A stretch of 64,000 nucleotides of DNA from Clavelina lepadiformis (taxonomy: Eukaryota; Chordata; Ascidiacea; Aplousobranchia; Clavelinidae): the NCBI RefSeq assembly GCF_947623445.1, contig NC_135244.1, positions 22,196,860-22,260,859 on the forward strand, written 5' to 3'. Of this stretch, positions 21,640 to 33,316 are shown in pieces. Position numbers and translations under genes: made by a program. The notes beneath the pieces were generated by a model. The model had not been told where the DNA came from. It saw only the letters and a program-made list of their open reading frames with translations, and ran no database searches. Position 1 is the stretch's first letter. Each line of letters starts with the position of its first letter.

Positions 21640-24107
21640 CGAGTACTTCGGATGCAGCCGATAGTCATAGAATATGATATAGTAGATCAGACAAGTCTCG
21701 TCAAATGTCATCAATATTTTACTTATTAAACACTTGCGACCGGTGTTTTGAGTCCTTAAAGTTTCGAGAAATGTGGAAAAAATGAAATAAGTTGCGTCAC
21801 GTTGTAGTCAACAAATCTAATGAAGAATGTTTTGGTTTAAACGTTGGCATAATTTTGTGAGAGTAACAGTCTTACAAGAAGAAAGTTTGTAAAAGTTTAA
21901 GTGGTCAAATATAGCTATACCACCGACTATTATGGTTTTACCATGACTCCATATTTTATTCTGTTCACGACATGTCCACATACATGATGTCCATCGCTTA
22001 TTGCACGTATTGTGTCAGAAGAAATACTGACAACACCAGATTTCTAGTGATATTTCCCACGCAGTGTTTGTGTGGAATGTAGGCGTAGTTCATTGCTCAT
22101 TTCAACTCCAGGCATGAAGCGCCCCTCACAAGACAGAACCTTGATTAGCGAAGTGCCCCGCACGAAATCAATTCTACATTTGTGATCGAGTTGTAAAGAA
22201 TTCTTCTTATGTTGTGCGTACTTGAACGAATCTTGCACAGTATGGGTCATTCACTGGGGTGCGTGCAACTTGTTGAGGTGAAATAGTCAATCAGAAGAAA
22301 TCGATTCCTGGCTGACTGGTTCTTAGTATTGAAGATTTGGTTGAAAATAATGTAGGTCCTTTGTTAAAGTTCATTCTCCTGTGTGTATCAGCAAGTAACA
22401 TCAGTTTAATAATATTTTAGTTTAAATTTAACTTACAAGCTGCATTGTGAGACATTTCATTCTCAAAGGAACATTAGCAAATATTTGTGGGTGCAATTAT
22501 GTGGAAACTAGACTTGAACTAACCTAATACGTTTTCAGCAATTCGTCATCGGTTAACTATAAAATAAAATTATTGTTTCACGTCAGTATATTACAACTAT
22601 CGTTGAATATCGCCGTTAATTGGTAGCATAAACTAGATACTGTTTAATGTAGGCCTACAGTGATCACTAGCAAATAATCACATGTTATTACAGCTAGAAA
22701 AAGTGTTCACAAGAATAACTGTTTTCATTTAAATGCCGATATGAATTCTACTATTGACTCGGTTACCCTCGCGACTCTTCTTTCTTCACCTATCTTGGCT
22801 TTTATTGCTCTCATGGTTCTTCTTCTGTGCTATTGTTATCCTGTCTTGGATTGTCTCAAAGAAGACGACGACTACAACAGACCCAGGGTAAATCGGCCAA
22901 AAGGTAACTCCCATTTTACGCTAAAAGCCTCATTTTCGTTTACAAATAGATAAACGCAGTTATGGCAAGGCTTAATTTTGTAGCAGCTTATTGGCATGAT
23001 ACTCATCTAAAATATTTTTCAGCTCCAACACATGCGCGAGAAAATATTGAGCTTCCGGTTCTCAAACCTTCAAACAAACCTTGATAAACGAATAATGTTC
23101 GAATGACGAAATCTTGCTCTTACATTATTTCTTGATGTAAAGTAGAAATTGTACAGTAATTTGTTTTTGCTTGTTAACGTTGTGAAATGGAATTCTAATA
23201 GAAAGTTTTTATTTGTTGTTTCCATTAAATTCTACCTCTACCACTTGGCAAGTGTGTAAATGTTCCAAAATGATGTACGTGCAAATATTGATGTTACTTC
23301 ATTGCATCATTGCATTGTGGAAATAGTTGGAGAGAGGTTTACAATCGTAATGGAGAACTTCGAAGAAAACCTAAATTGGGTTTTAGTTAAAACAGAAAAA
23401 TGCGCTTTCAAACAGCTTCATAATTCCACAAACAAATCCTACAACATCGTAGGTTCCTTTAACATGTCAATGTAATCGTTAATTAGACATCAGATTTAGG
23501 CCCATTTAACATGTTTATATTTACTTGGCATGTCTTTGCTGAAGGTTGTAGGATGACTGCAACCAGCAGGCGAGGAAACGGTGGAGTTGACATGTTTGTC
23601 TGCAGTATTTCTTCTCTATTAATAACCTATTAATGACATGTATTATGTTGAGCAAGATATAAGTATGTAACATAATTATTCGTATGAAAAAATATGAGCT
23701 GGTTAAGAACGCAAGCGCTAAGGCAGTTTTGTAGAGAAGGGCAGTCCAAGCTGAGATGTCGCTCCACAGGGGTAGGCACCGCTCTTCGCTAATTACCAGC
23801 GTTGTTGGGGGCGAATAACCTGGCTGCGGAGTCTGTTTAGTTGAACCCAGTGGTGTCGGATGAGATCCAAGGCTCGTCTCGACCACTCTGGGAAAAATTC
23901 AATCTGGCAAATGGGAACTGGAATGTCCTCAGGTGGGAAAGGTGCTGGCAGGTTCCTCGATGTGTGCCGAGAACGAATTCTTGAGAACTGACGGAAGCCA
24001 AGCAATATCTGATGGAGGAGTGGGTGATTTTGATGAGCGGTCAGACGAAATAACTTTTTGTAAGCAAGTTCCCAGGATCCGGATTCCAGCCAGAGTTGGG
24101 AGGAGAC
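21640..24107 (+). repeat. Tandem unit 1 of microprotein array
   Basis: The unit begins ACACGAGTACTTCGGATGCAG and is closely matched by 24108-26676 over its full length and by 26677-28236 over its first ~1.56 kb. It carries one gene (22741-23084) and a GC-richer 3' segment (about 23740-24100). That segment leaves a 106- to 121-codon minus-strand frame open, but the differences from unit 2 there look unconstrained. Confidence 0.85.
22741..23084 (+). CDS. Two-exon single-pass membrane microprotein, copy 1
   Basis: Exons 22741-22903 and 23023-23084, phase-1 intron (AAAAG|GTAACT ... TTTTTCAG), 74 residues. The N terminus starts MNSTIDS with an N-S-T glycosylation sequon. The hydrophobic segment is ILAFIALMVLLL, then CYCYPVLDC with three cysteines, an acidic patch (KEDDDY) and a basic RPRVNRPK. 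Exon 2 adds the tail ENIELPVLKPSNKP, shared with copies 2 and 3. An acceptor (ATGTTATTACAG) ends about 45 bases before the ATG with no obvious upstream exon, as expected for SL trans-splicing or a 5' UTR intron. No known family. Confidence 0.65.
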
Positions 24108-25217
24108 TGACACGAGTACTTCGGATGCAGCAGATGGAAGTCTTAAAATATTTTATCATAGATCAGACAAGTTTGGTCAAATGTCATCAATATTTTACTT
24201 CTTAAACACTTGCGACCGGTGTTTTGAGTCCTTAAAGTTTCGAGTGTTGTGGAAAAAATGAAATAAGTTGCGTCACGTTGTAGTCAATGAATCTAATGAA
24301 GCATGTTTTGGTTTAAACGTTGGCATAATTTTGTGAGAGTTATTGTCTTACAAGAAGAAAGTTTGTAAAAGTTTAAGTGGTCAAATGTAGCTCAACTACT
24401 GACTATTATGGTTTTACCATGACTCCCTATTTTATTCTGTTTACGACACGTCCACATACAAGATGTCCATCGTTTATTGCACGTATTTCGTCAGAAGAAA
24501 TACTGACAACACCAGACTGTTAGTGATATTTCCCACGCCGTGTTTGTGTGGAATGTAGACGTAGTTCATTGCTCATTTCAATTCCAGGCATGAACTGCCC
24601 TCGCAAGACAGAACTTTGATTAGCGAAGTGCCCCGCACGAAATCAATTCTACATTTGTGATCGAGTTGTAAAGAATTCTTCTTATGTTGTGTTTATGTAA
24701 ACGGATCTTGCACAATATTGGTCATTCACTGGGGTGCGTGCAAACTGTTGAGGTGAAATAGTCAATTAGAAGAAATCGATGCCTGGCTGACTGGTTGTAA
24801 GCATTGAAGATTTGGTTGAAAATAATGTAGGTCCTTTGTTTAAGTTCAGTCCCCCTGTGTGTATCAGCAAGTAACATCAGTTTAATAATATTTTAGTTTA
24901 ATTTTAACTTACAAGCTGTATTGTGAGACGTTTCATTCTCAAAGGAACATTAGCAAATGTTTGTGGGTGCAATTATGTGCCAAATTGATTTGAAATTATC
25001 TAATACGCTTTCAGCATTTCGTTATCGGTTAACTATAAATAAAAACTATTGTTTTACTTGATTATATGTTACAACTATCGGTGAATGTGCCGTAAATTGG
25101 TAGCATAAACTAGATACTGTTTAATGTAGGCTTACAGTGATCACTAGCCAATAATCACATGTTATTACAGCTAGAAAAAGTGTTCACAAGAATAACTGTT
25201 TTCATTTAAATGCCGAT

Positions 25218-25558
25218 ATGAATTCTACTCTCAACTCGGTTACCATCGCGACCATTACTACAGTACTTGCCTTGGCTTTTATTGCTATCGTGTTTCTTGG
25301 TGTGTGCTACTGTTGGCCTGTCTTGAGATGTTTCAGAGAAAACTACTACGACAGACCCAGGGTGGATCGGCCAAAAGGTAACTCCCATTTTAAGATAAAA
25401 GACTCTTTTTCGTTTATAAATAGATAAATGCAGTTATGTCAGGATTTAATTTTGTAGCTGCTTATTGGCATGATACTCATCTAAAATATTTTTCAGCCCC
25501 AAAACACGTGCGAGAAAATATTGAGCTTCCGGTTCTCAAACCTTCAAACAAACCTTGA
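25218..25558 (+). CDS. Two-exon single-pass membrane microprotein, copy 2
   Basis: Exons 25218-25377 and 25497-25558, phase-1 intron (AAAAG|GTAACT ... TTTTTCAG), 73 residues. It starts MNSTLNSVTIAT with the same N-S-T sequon. The hydrophobic stretch is LALAFIAIVFLGV, then CYCWPVLRCFREN and DRPRVDRPK. The exon-2 tail (HVRENIELPVLKPSNKP) is nearly identical to copy 1, while the membrane segment and its flank differ at many residues. An acceptor before the ATG (GTTATTACAG) is shared. Confidence 0.65.
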
Positions 25559-26028
25559 TCAACGAATAATGTTCGAATGACGAAATCTTGCTCTTACATT
25601 ATTTCTTGATGTAAAGTAGAAATTGTACAGTAATTTGTTTTTGTCTTGTTAACGTTGTGAAATGGAATTCTAATGGAAATTTTTTATTTGTTTTTGCAAT
25701 TAAATTCTACCTCTACCACTTCGCAAGTGTCTAAATGTTCCAATATGATGTATGTACAAATATTGATGTTACTTCATTGCATCGTAATTCATTAAGATTT
25801 GAGTTGGTGGAAATAGTTGGAGGAGAGGTTTACTGGAAGTTTTAGATGCGAAATCTTATTCGTAATAGACAACTTGAAAGAAAACTTAACAGCTTCATAA
25901 TTCTACATAACAAATCCTAATACAATGTAGGTTCCTTCAAGTCAATGTAATCGCTATTTAGACATCAGATTTAGGCACATTTAACATGTTTATATTTACT
26001 TGGCATGTGTTTGCTGAAGGTTGTAGGA

Positions 26029-26114
26029 AGAAATTCCACGACAATTGTCAACAATTTTCAATCGACAACCAATTGTCGCCGGTGAATTTGTTCACGGTCA
26101 ATTGACGTGATCCC
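26029..26114. mobile_element. 86-bp insertion with 6-bp target duplication
   Basis: Compared with unit 1, unit 2 has an extra 86 bp here, bounded on both sides by GTAGGA; unit 1 has a single GTAGGA at the same place. The insert is rich in CAATTG palindromes (ACAATTGTC and GGTCAATTGACG) and has only weak inverted ends. It is a tiny foldback or MITE-like element of unknown family, inserted after the duplication. Confidence 0.75.
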
Positions 26115-26676
26115 GTAGGATGACTGCAACTAGCAGGCGAGGAAACGGTGGAGTTGACATGTTTGTTTGCAGTATTTCTTCTCTATTAATAATAGAATGA
26201 CATGTATTATGTTGAGCAAGATATAAGTATGTAACATAATTATTCGCATGAAAAAATATGTGCTGGTTAAGAACGCAAGCGCTAAGGCAGTTTTGTGGAG
26301 AAGGGCAGACCAAGCTAAGATGTCGCTCCACAGGGGTAGGCACCGCTCTTCGCTAATTACCAGCGTTGTTGGGGGCGAATAACCTGGCTGCGGAGTCTGT
26401 TTAGTTGAACCCAGTGGTGTCGGATGAGATCCAAGGCTCGTCTCGACCACTCTGGGATAAATTCAATCAAGCAAATGGGAACTGGATTGTCCTCAGGTGG
26501 GAAAGCGGCAGGTTCCTCGATGGGTGCCGGGAACGAAGTCTTGAGAGCTGACGGGAGCCGAGCAACATCTGATGGAGGAGTGGGTGATTTTTATCAGCGG
26601 TTAGGTGAAATAACTTTTTGTAAGCGAGTTGGCGAGCTCCCAGGATCCGGATTCCAGCCAGAGTTGGGAGGAGACT

Positions 26677-29600
26677 GACACGAGTACTTCGGAAGCAGCA
26701 GCCGATAGTCATAAAATATGTTATCGTAGTTCAGACAAGTTTCGTCAAATGTCATAAAATGTCATCAATATTTTACTTGTAAAACACTTGCGACCGGTGT
26801 TTTGAGTCCTTAAAGTTTCGAGTGTTGTGGAAAAAATGAAATAAGTTGCGTCACGTTGTAGTCAACAAATCTAATGAAGTATGTTTTGGTTTCAACGTTA
26901 GCATAATTTTGTGAGAGTTATAGTCTTATAAGAAGAAAGTTTGTAAAAGTTTAAGTGGTCAAATATAGCTATACCACCGACTATTATGGTTTTACCACGA
27001 CTCCATTATTCATTCAGTTTACGAGATGTCCACATACAAGATGTCCATCGTTTATTGCACGTATTGTGTCAGAAGACATACTGACAACACCAGATTTTTA
27101 GTGTTATTTCCCACGGCGTGATTGTGTGGAATGTAGGCGTAGTTCATTGCTCATTTGAATTCCAGGCATGAAGCGCGCCTCGCAAGACAGAACCTTGATT
27201 AGCGAAGTGCGCCGCACGAAATCAATTCTACTTTTGTGATCGAGTTGTAAAGAATTCTTCTTATGTTGTGTTTATGTGAACGGATCTTGCACAGTATGGA
27301 ACATTCACTGGGCTGCGTGCAACTTGTTGAGGTAAAATAGTTCATTAGAAGAAAGAGATGTATGGCTGACTGGTTGTTAGTATTGAAGACTTGGTTGAGA
27401 ATAATGTTGTCGTTTGTTTAAGTTCAGTTTCCTTGTGTGTGTCAGCTTTTCAGTCAGTTGATTTTAGTTTGAATTTAATTTACAAGCGGTACATTGAAAC
27501 GTTTCGTTCTCAAAGGAACATTAGCAAATATTTGTGGGTATAATTATGTGGCAACTAGACTTGAACTAACCTAATACGTTTTCAGCAATTCGTCATCGGT
27601 TAACTATAAAATAAAGCTATTGTTTTAGGCGATTATACGGTGTAGCTATCGGTGAATGTTCCGTAAGTTGGTAGGATAAACTAGATACTGTTTAATGTAG
27701 GCCTACAGTGATCACATCCCACTAATCACATATTTTATTACAGCTAGAAAAAGTGTTCACAGATATAATTTTCATTTTACTGCTGATATGAGTCTTTCCT
27801 CTCCTGCCTTCGCGGTTTTTTTAAAGGGGCCAAGTGTTTGGTTGTTTGTTAGTTTAGTGTTTCTTGTCATGCGCTATTGTTGTCCTGTCTTGAGATATCT
27901 CAAAGAAAACTACGACAGACTCAGGGAAGATCTGGCACAAGGTAGGCTAACTCCCATTTTACGATAAATGTCTCTTTTTCGGTTAAAAAAAGATATACGT
28001 CGTTATGTTAGGATTTAATTTTCTAGCTTTTTATTTGGATGAAATTTATCTAAAACATTTTTCAGCCACAAAACACGTGCGAGAAAATATTGAGCTTCCG
28101 GTTCTCAAACCTTCAAACAAACCTTGATAAACGATTTATCTTCGAATGATGAAAACTTGCTCTTATAATATTTCTTGATGTAAAGTATAAATTGTAGAAA
28201 TTGAATTTGTTTTTGACTTGTTAAGGTTGTGAAACGCTTTGCTTTTTTGTGCATACGTAGAAATTTAGTACATTACGTGCAAACATTTATTTTACACTGA
28301 TATCATCCTGCCATGATCTTGCTTCAATACTTAACAACTTTTAAACGTATTTTCAAGTAACTGTGCTTGTGTAACAGTAACAGCTCCACAACATACTCAT
28401 TAGTTTCTTGCCACGATGTGAAACTTTTGATCGGTGATATGATATGAGCGTGATCATGATATGTTATTATTGGTGATATAAGCGCCCGATCTGATATAAA
28501 CTTACCCGACTTCGCTTCGACAACGTTTTCATTCTTTTGCAATACCAACACTTAATTTAGCGTTAACAACTTGTATTTCCAACATAACCGTTCACAAAAC
28601 GATCGAAGGAAACCAGATGGCACTCCTCGGGCAAGAAAACCAGTTAGCAAACCAGGTTGGTTGTATTTGCGTTAACCAGCGGTAGAGGTCATGAGTTCAC
28701 GATGTCAGAGCATTGATGTAAGATCTAACCAACTAGGTGCTAGTTGAGGTCACAAATGCTACAACTTGTGGTTCTAATTAGTTTCAGGAAACGAAAACCG
28801 CGAGTAAGCTCGAAAATCGATGCAACCGATCAACTGACACGGCGTGAAAACATTGACTGGAGCTACGCAACCGACTCCAAACTCCTCCTTTTTAAACAAT
28901 ACATTTTCCCTCATCGGCCTTCTTCAAACTACATGCTTCAGTCTTCTGAGTGACCGACTAGTTTTAAACCAACGCAAGCAACAACGGAATCTGATAAACA
29001 ATCGATCCATTAATTACAGCACCGCGATCAAGAAAGTGAAGACAGTCCAATTACTGAATGTCAGTCTACTGTCATTTTCCAGCAATGTCTTACGTACGCA
29101 ATCGATCAATGCTTTAAAGAATACGAGATCCCAGCGGAATCACTGAAATTGGAAGATAATTACTTGATCACGACAATAACTGGTCCAAGGAACCAAGTTA
29201 AAGGTACCATTGAAATCGCAGATAACTGTGACAAAAACGCGTGTTTGTAAAATTGCTGACAAAGAGGAACATTTCAGACTGTATTTAGTAGGGGGAGCAT
29301 CTCCTCCACCTGCAAGTTTTGAAAAGTGTTCAGAATAATACTGTTCCAAAAACCTACTAATTCTAACCCCCGGTAAAAACACGTTAGAGTTCTGGGGAAA
29401 TTCACCCGGTTGTAAAACGGTAAGTTTGCCTTAATCGCAAAAATTGGACCCGGTTTCGAACTCATAAACTCACACGACCGTTCCAAAACCCTTGGGCAAT
29501 ATCATTTGAACGACGCTTGGTACTTGCTGTAGTCCTGATGGCAAGTTTCAAATTCCAGCAATATTCTAAAAATATTAGGAACCAAATTAATAAATGCATC

Positions 29601-29892
29601 CGCAAGGGAATGTTCATAAAGACATGCTCGGTAACCGGTGCTCAAGTGATGAGGAATCATCGCCATGTTTAAATTGTGCAAAAATTTCCTCAGTCAAGGA
29701 TATAGAAACCATGATAATCGTTTTTGAATTAAGCAAATATTCACCGCTTAAAACATTACTGAAAAGCGCGTTGAACACTAAAACTATTCCTAATCAATTT
29801 GATCGATTTTCGAAGGCAATTGACAACATTCGAAAAGAACCGCTGTGAAACACCAGGCAGTCATGTGACATACTACAAAGCTATATTGACAT
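26677..29892 (+). repeat. Tandem unit 3 of microprotein array
   Basis: The first ~1.56 kb matches units 1 and 2. From about 28237 the sequence is new (28237-29892) and lacks the 3' segment of units 1 and 2. The stretch 27177-29892 was itself duplicated to the right. The new part leaves several 60- to 84-codon frames open on both strands but no gene was recognised in it. Confidence 0.75.
27788..28127 (+). CDS. Two-exon single-pass membrane microprotein, copy 3
   Basis: Exons 27788-27941 and 28066-28127, phase-1 intron (ACAAG|GTAGGC ... TTTTTCAG), 71 residues. Exon 1 is strongly diverged: MSLSSPAFAVFLKGP replaces MNSTxxS, removing the sequon. The membrane segment is VWLFVSLVFLVM, followed by RYCCPVLRYLKENY. 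Exon 2 (ATKHVRENIELP...) is nearly unchanged. The frame is intact, so the copy could be expressed. Confidence 0.6.
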
Positions 29893-31561
29893 CGCGTCTC
29901 GCAAGACAGAACCTTGATTAGCGAAGTGCGCCGCACAAAATCAATTCTACTTTTGTGCTCGAGCTGTAAAGAATTCTTCTTATGTTGTGTTTATGTGAAC
30001 GGATCTTGCACAGTATGGAACATTCACTGGGCTGCGTGCAACTTGTTGAGGTAAAATAGTTCATTAGAAGAAAGAGATGTATGGCTGACTGGTTGTTAGT
30101 ATTGAAGAGTTGGTTGAGAATAATTTTGTCATTTGTTGAAATTTGTTTGACTTGCCACGATGTGAAACTTTTGATCGGTGATATGATATGAGCGTGATCA
30201 TGATATGTTATTATTGGTGATATAAGCGCCCGATCTGATATAAACTTACCCGACTTCGCTTCGACAACGTTTTCATTCTTTTGCAATACCAACACTTAAT
30301 TTAGCGTTAACAACTTGTATTTCCAACAAAAACCGTTCACAAAACGATCCAAGGAAACCAGATGGCACTCCTCGGGCAAGAAAACCTGTTAGCAAACCAG
30401 GTTGGTCGTATTTGCGTTAGGTCATGAGTTCACGATGTCAGAGCATTGATGTAAGATCTAACCAACTAGGTGCTAGTTGAGGTCACAAATGCTACAAGTT
30501 GTGGTTCTAATTAGTTTCAGGAAACGAAAATCGCGAGTAAGCTCAAAAATCGATGCAACCGATCAACTGACACGGCGTGAAAACATTGACTGGAGCTACG
30601 CAACCGATTCCAAACTTCCCCTTTTTAAACAACACATTTTTCCCTCACCAACCTGCATGCTTTAGTGTTCTGAGTGACCGACTAGTTTTAAACCAACGCG
30701 GCCAACAACGGGATCTGATAAAGAATCGAACCATTAATTACAGCACCGCGATGAAGAACGTGAAGACAGTCCAATCACTGAATACTACTTACTAAAGTCT
30801 ACTGTCATTTTCCAGCAATGTCTTACGTACGCAATCGATCAATGCTTTAAAGAATAAAAGAGCTAAAAATCCGGACGAGATCCCAGCGGAATCACTGAAA
30901 TTCGAAGATAATTACTTGATCACGACAATAACTGGTCAAAGGAATTACCAAGACAAAGATACTATTGAAATCGCAGATAACTGTGACAAAAACGCGTGTT
31001 TGTAAAATTGCTGACAAAGAGGAACATTTCAGACTGCATTAAGTAGGGGGAGCATCTCCTCCACTTGCAGTCTTTGAAAATTGTTCAGAATATAATACTG
31101 TTCAAAAAAGCTACTGATTTTGCCCCCCAAAAAAACACGTTAGAGTCCCGGGGAAATTGAGCCGGTTTTAAAACGGTAGGCTTGCCCTAATCGCAAAAAT
31201 TGGACCCGGTTTCGAACTCATAAACTCACACGACCGTTCCAAAACCCTTGAGCAATATCATTTGAACGACGCTTGGTACTTGCTGTAGTCCTGATGACAA
31301 GTTTCAAATTCCAGCAATAGTCTAAAAATATTAGGAACCAAATTAATAAATGTATCCGCAAGAGAGTGTTCATAAAGACATATTAACTTAAGCAAATTAA
31401 GCAAATATTCACCGCTTAAAACATTATTGAAAAGCGCGTTGAACACTAAAACTATTCCTAATCAATTTGATCGATTTTCGAAGGCAATTGACAGCATTCG
31501 AAAAGAACCGCTGTGAAACACCAGGCAGTCATGTAACATACTACAAAGCTATATTGACATC
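29893..31561 (+). repeat. Tandem unit 4, truncated and without a gene
   Basis: 29893-30141 matches 27177-27425, then the sequence jumps to the equivalent of 28411-29892. The junctions are clean: both copies end in TATTGACATC. The copy therefore lacks about 985 bp, exactly the part that would hold the microprotein gene (27788-28127 in unit 3). Smaller indels also distinguish the two copies. Confidence 0.8.
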
Positions 31562-33251
31562 TATGAATACCTAAAAAGGTTTAACCTTCAATCTGTTCGC
31601 ATCCTACACGTAATATGTTTCAGTCCATTTATGATGTTTGCCTTTTAGTTTGTCGTTTATTTTATGTTTTTTTTTTCTTACAAGCAAAGTGTTTCTTCTC
31701 ATTGCGTGTGGGGAATGTATGGGCGTTAAAAAACTCACTTTTTACATCATTTCTGCCCCAGGCTTGAAGTACCACTCCCAAAACTCAACCTTGGGAAACA
31801 AGGTACGCCGCGAGAAATTGATTTTGCATCTGTAGGATCATGCTGTAAAAACTATTTGTTCTTCATTTTACAAGCAGATTTTGCGCGAACTGTCATTTAA
31901 TGTTTTTAAGGTAATGACATAAAAATTGTGTTTACTGAAAACAACAATATTTTTGATTGACTGTAAACAATTTAGATCTTGCAGATAAAAAACACATGAC
32001 ATTTGTCGGAGCGATGTCAACATGCGTAGTGACCAGTTCGTACCAACTGCGCCAGAGCTCCTTTCAGCAGATATGTTGCAAACTAGTAAATGTTTGACTT
32101 GAGATAAATACAATTCATTGATGAAAATGTGCCGGTGAATAGTGAAAAATTGTTCAAGTCTATATGAAATTGTTTAATCTTTTCCGATTGCATCAAAAGT
32201 TAACGATAAGATGTGTAATTGGTGATTTAACTTGTTGTTTCTGAATTTCATTCTTGCGTCATCTCGAGTAAACAAGTTCCTAATTTAAAGCAAAGCAAGC
32301 GACTGTTATTTTACAAAGTTTCTTTAGTTTGTCAATGAACGTACGCCCTCAGAGCATGATGCTTTTTAGCGTGAAATATTTGTATACAGAGGGAACCGTG
32401 ACCTTCAAAATGAAGTTGACGCTGCTAAAAACATAAATTTGCGAACTTAAGGTTTTTGGTCGTAAAATATTTTGACCGTTTTTTAAAATATGCAAAAATA
32501 CCACGAATGCAACTAATCAAAACGTTGGCGCTACTAAACCAAAGATGATGAATATTTAGTCTGTGGAGGGCCTGTGGTACAAGTAATATCGAGAGTAAGA
32601 TGAAACATTTTTTTCTACAAGTGTTCCTATATTTCTTTCTTAATCGTTCAAAGAGTATAATTGGTCAAACTTTTTTGAGAGAATCTCGATACTTGTATGT
32701 TGGAAACTTGCAGTGTTCCGAGTTTTATTCTGAATTAGATCATTAAACGTGGAGACACGACAACCACAATGCACACCACATTTTATTCTAAACGCGAAAG
32801 ACAAAATAACATCATCATGCTAATAATTACACAATCATTTTATATAGCGTACATTTTGATATACACATATTTGAAAAGAGTCATCAGTTGGTCAAACTTA
32901 AAAACGCATGTTACAGAAATCTCTGGAGAGGTTTTGTGCCCAAGTGCATGCTTAGGTTTGGCTTAAGAAAATTTTTGATGTTTGCGTTTAGAAATACAAT
33001 GAATTTGCCAATTAAAACCATTTAAAGAAACACTGGCATTACAGCCTGGAACAAAATAATGCAAGCAAGCAATTTTTAATCAGTAAGTTACAAGTTAGCA
33101 ATGTCCGAGAGCAATAGTTGTCTTAATGCCGAATGTTCTTCGTCTTAAACATCTAAAAACAAGTTAAATTATTTAACTAAATTTTTTCAAATTTTCTGTT
33201 GTGTATTCTAAATCCAGGAAAAACTTCCAGCAGATATTTACAACGATAAGA
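31562..33251. other. Intergenic, no supported gene
   Basis: Only short frames. A variant ATTAAA on the minus strand at 33075-33080 could be a distal polyadenylation signal for the lectin gene. Confidence 0.45.
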
Positions 33252-33257
33252 TTTATT
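33252..33257 (-). terminator. AATAAA polyadenylation signal of lectin gene
   Basis: AATAAA on the minus strand lies about 60 bases after the stop at 33317, the natural 3' end signal for the lectin transcript. Confidence 0.55.
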
Positions 33258-33316
33258 ATAAGATATTTATACTTATTAGTTATTAACTTCTTTTAAGCGT
33301 ATAGGCGGAATAATTT

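Larger units (their letters stand above)
24108..26676 (+). repeat. Tandem unit 2 of microprotein array
   Basis: Near full-length copy of unit 1, starting GACACGAGTACTTCGGATG. It differs by substitutions, small indels and one precise 86-bp insertion at 26029-26114. It carries the gene at 25218-25558. Confidence 0.85.

Noticed and set aside
23521-24113. Long minus-strand ORFs shared by units 1 and 2 (MVETSLGSHPTPLGSTKQT start)
   Set aside because: They persist only because the DNA is duplicated; differences between the copies change residues freely and the frames overlap each other.
28324-31446. Paired ORFs in units 3 and 4
   Set aside because: Frames are short, differ in length between copies and show no domains or splice pattern.
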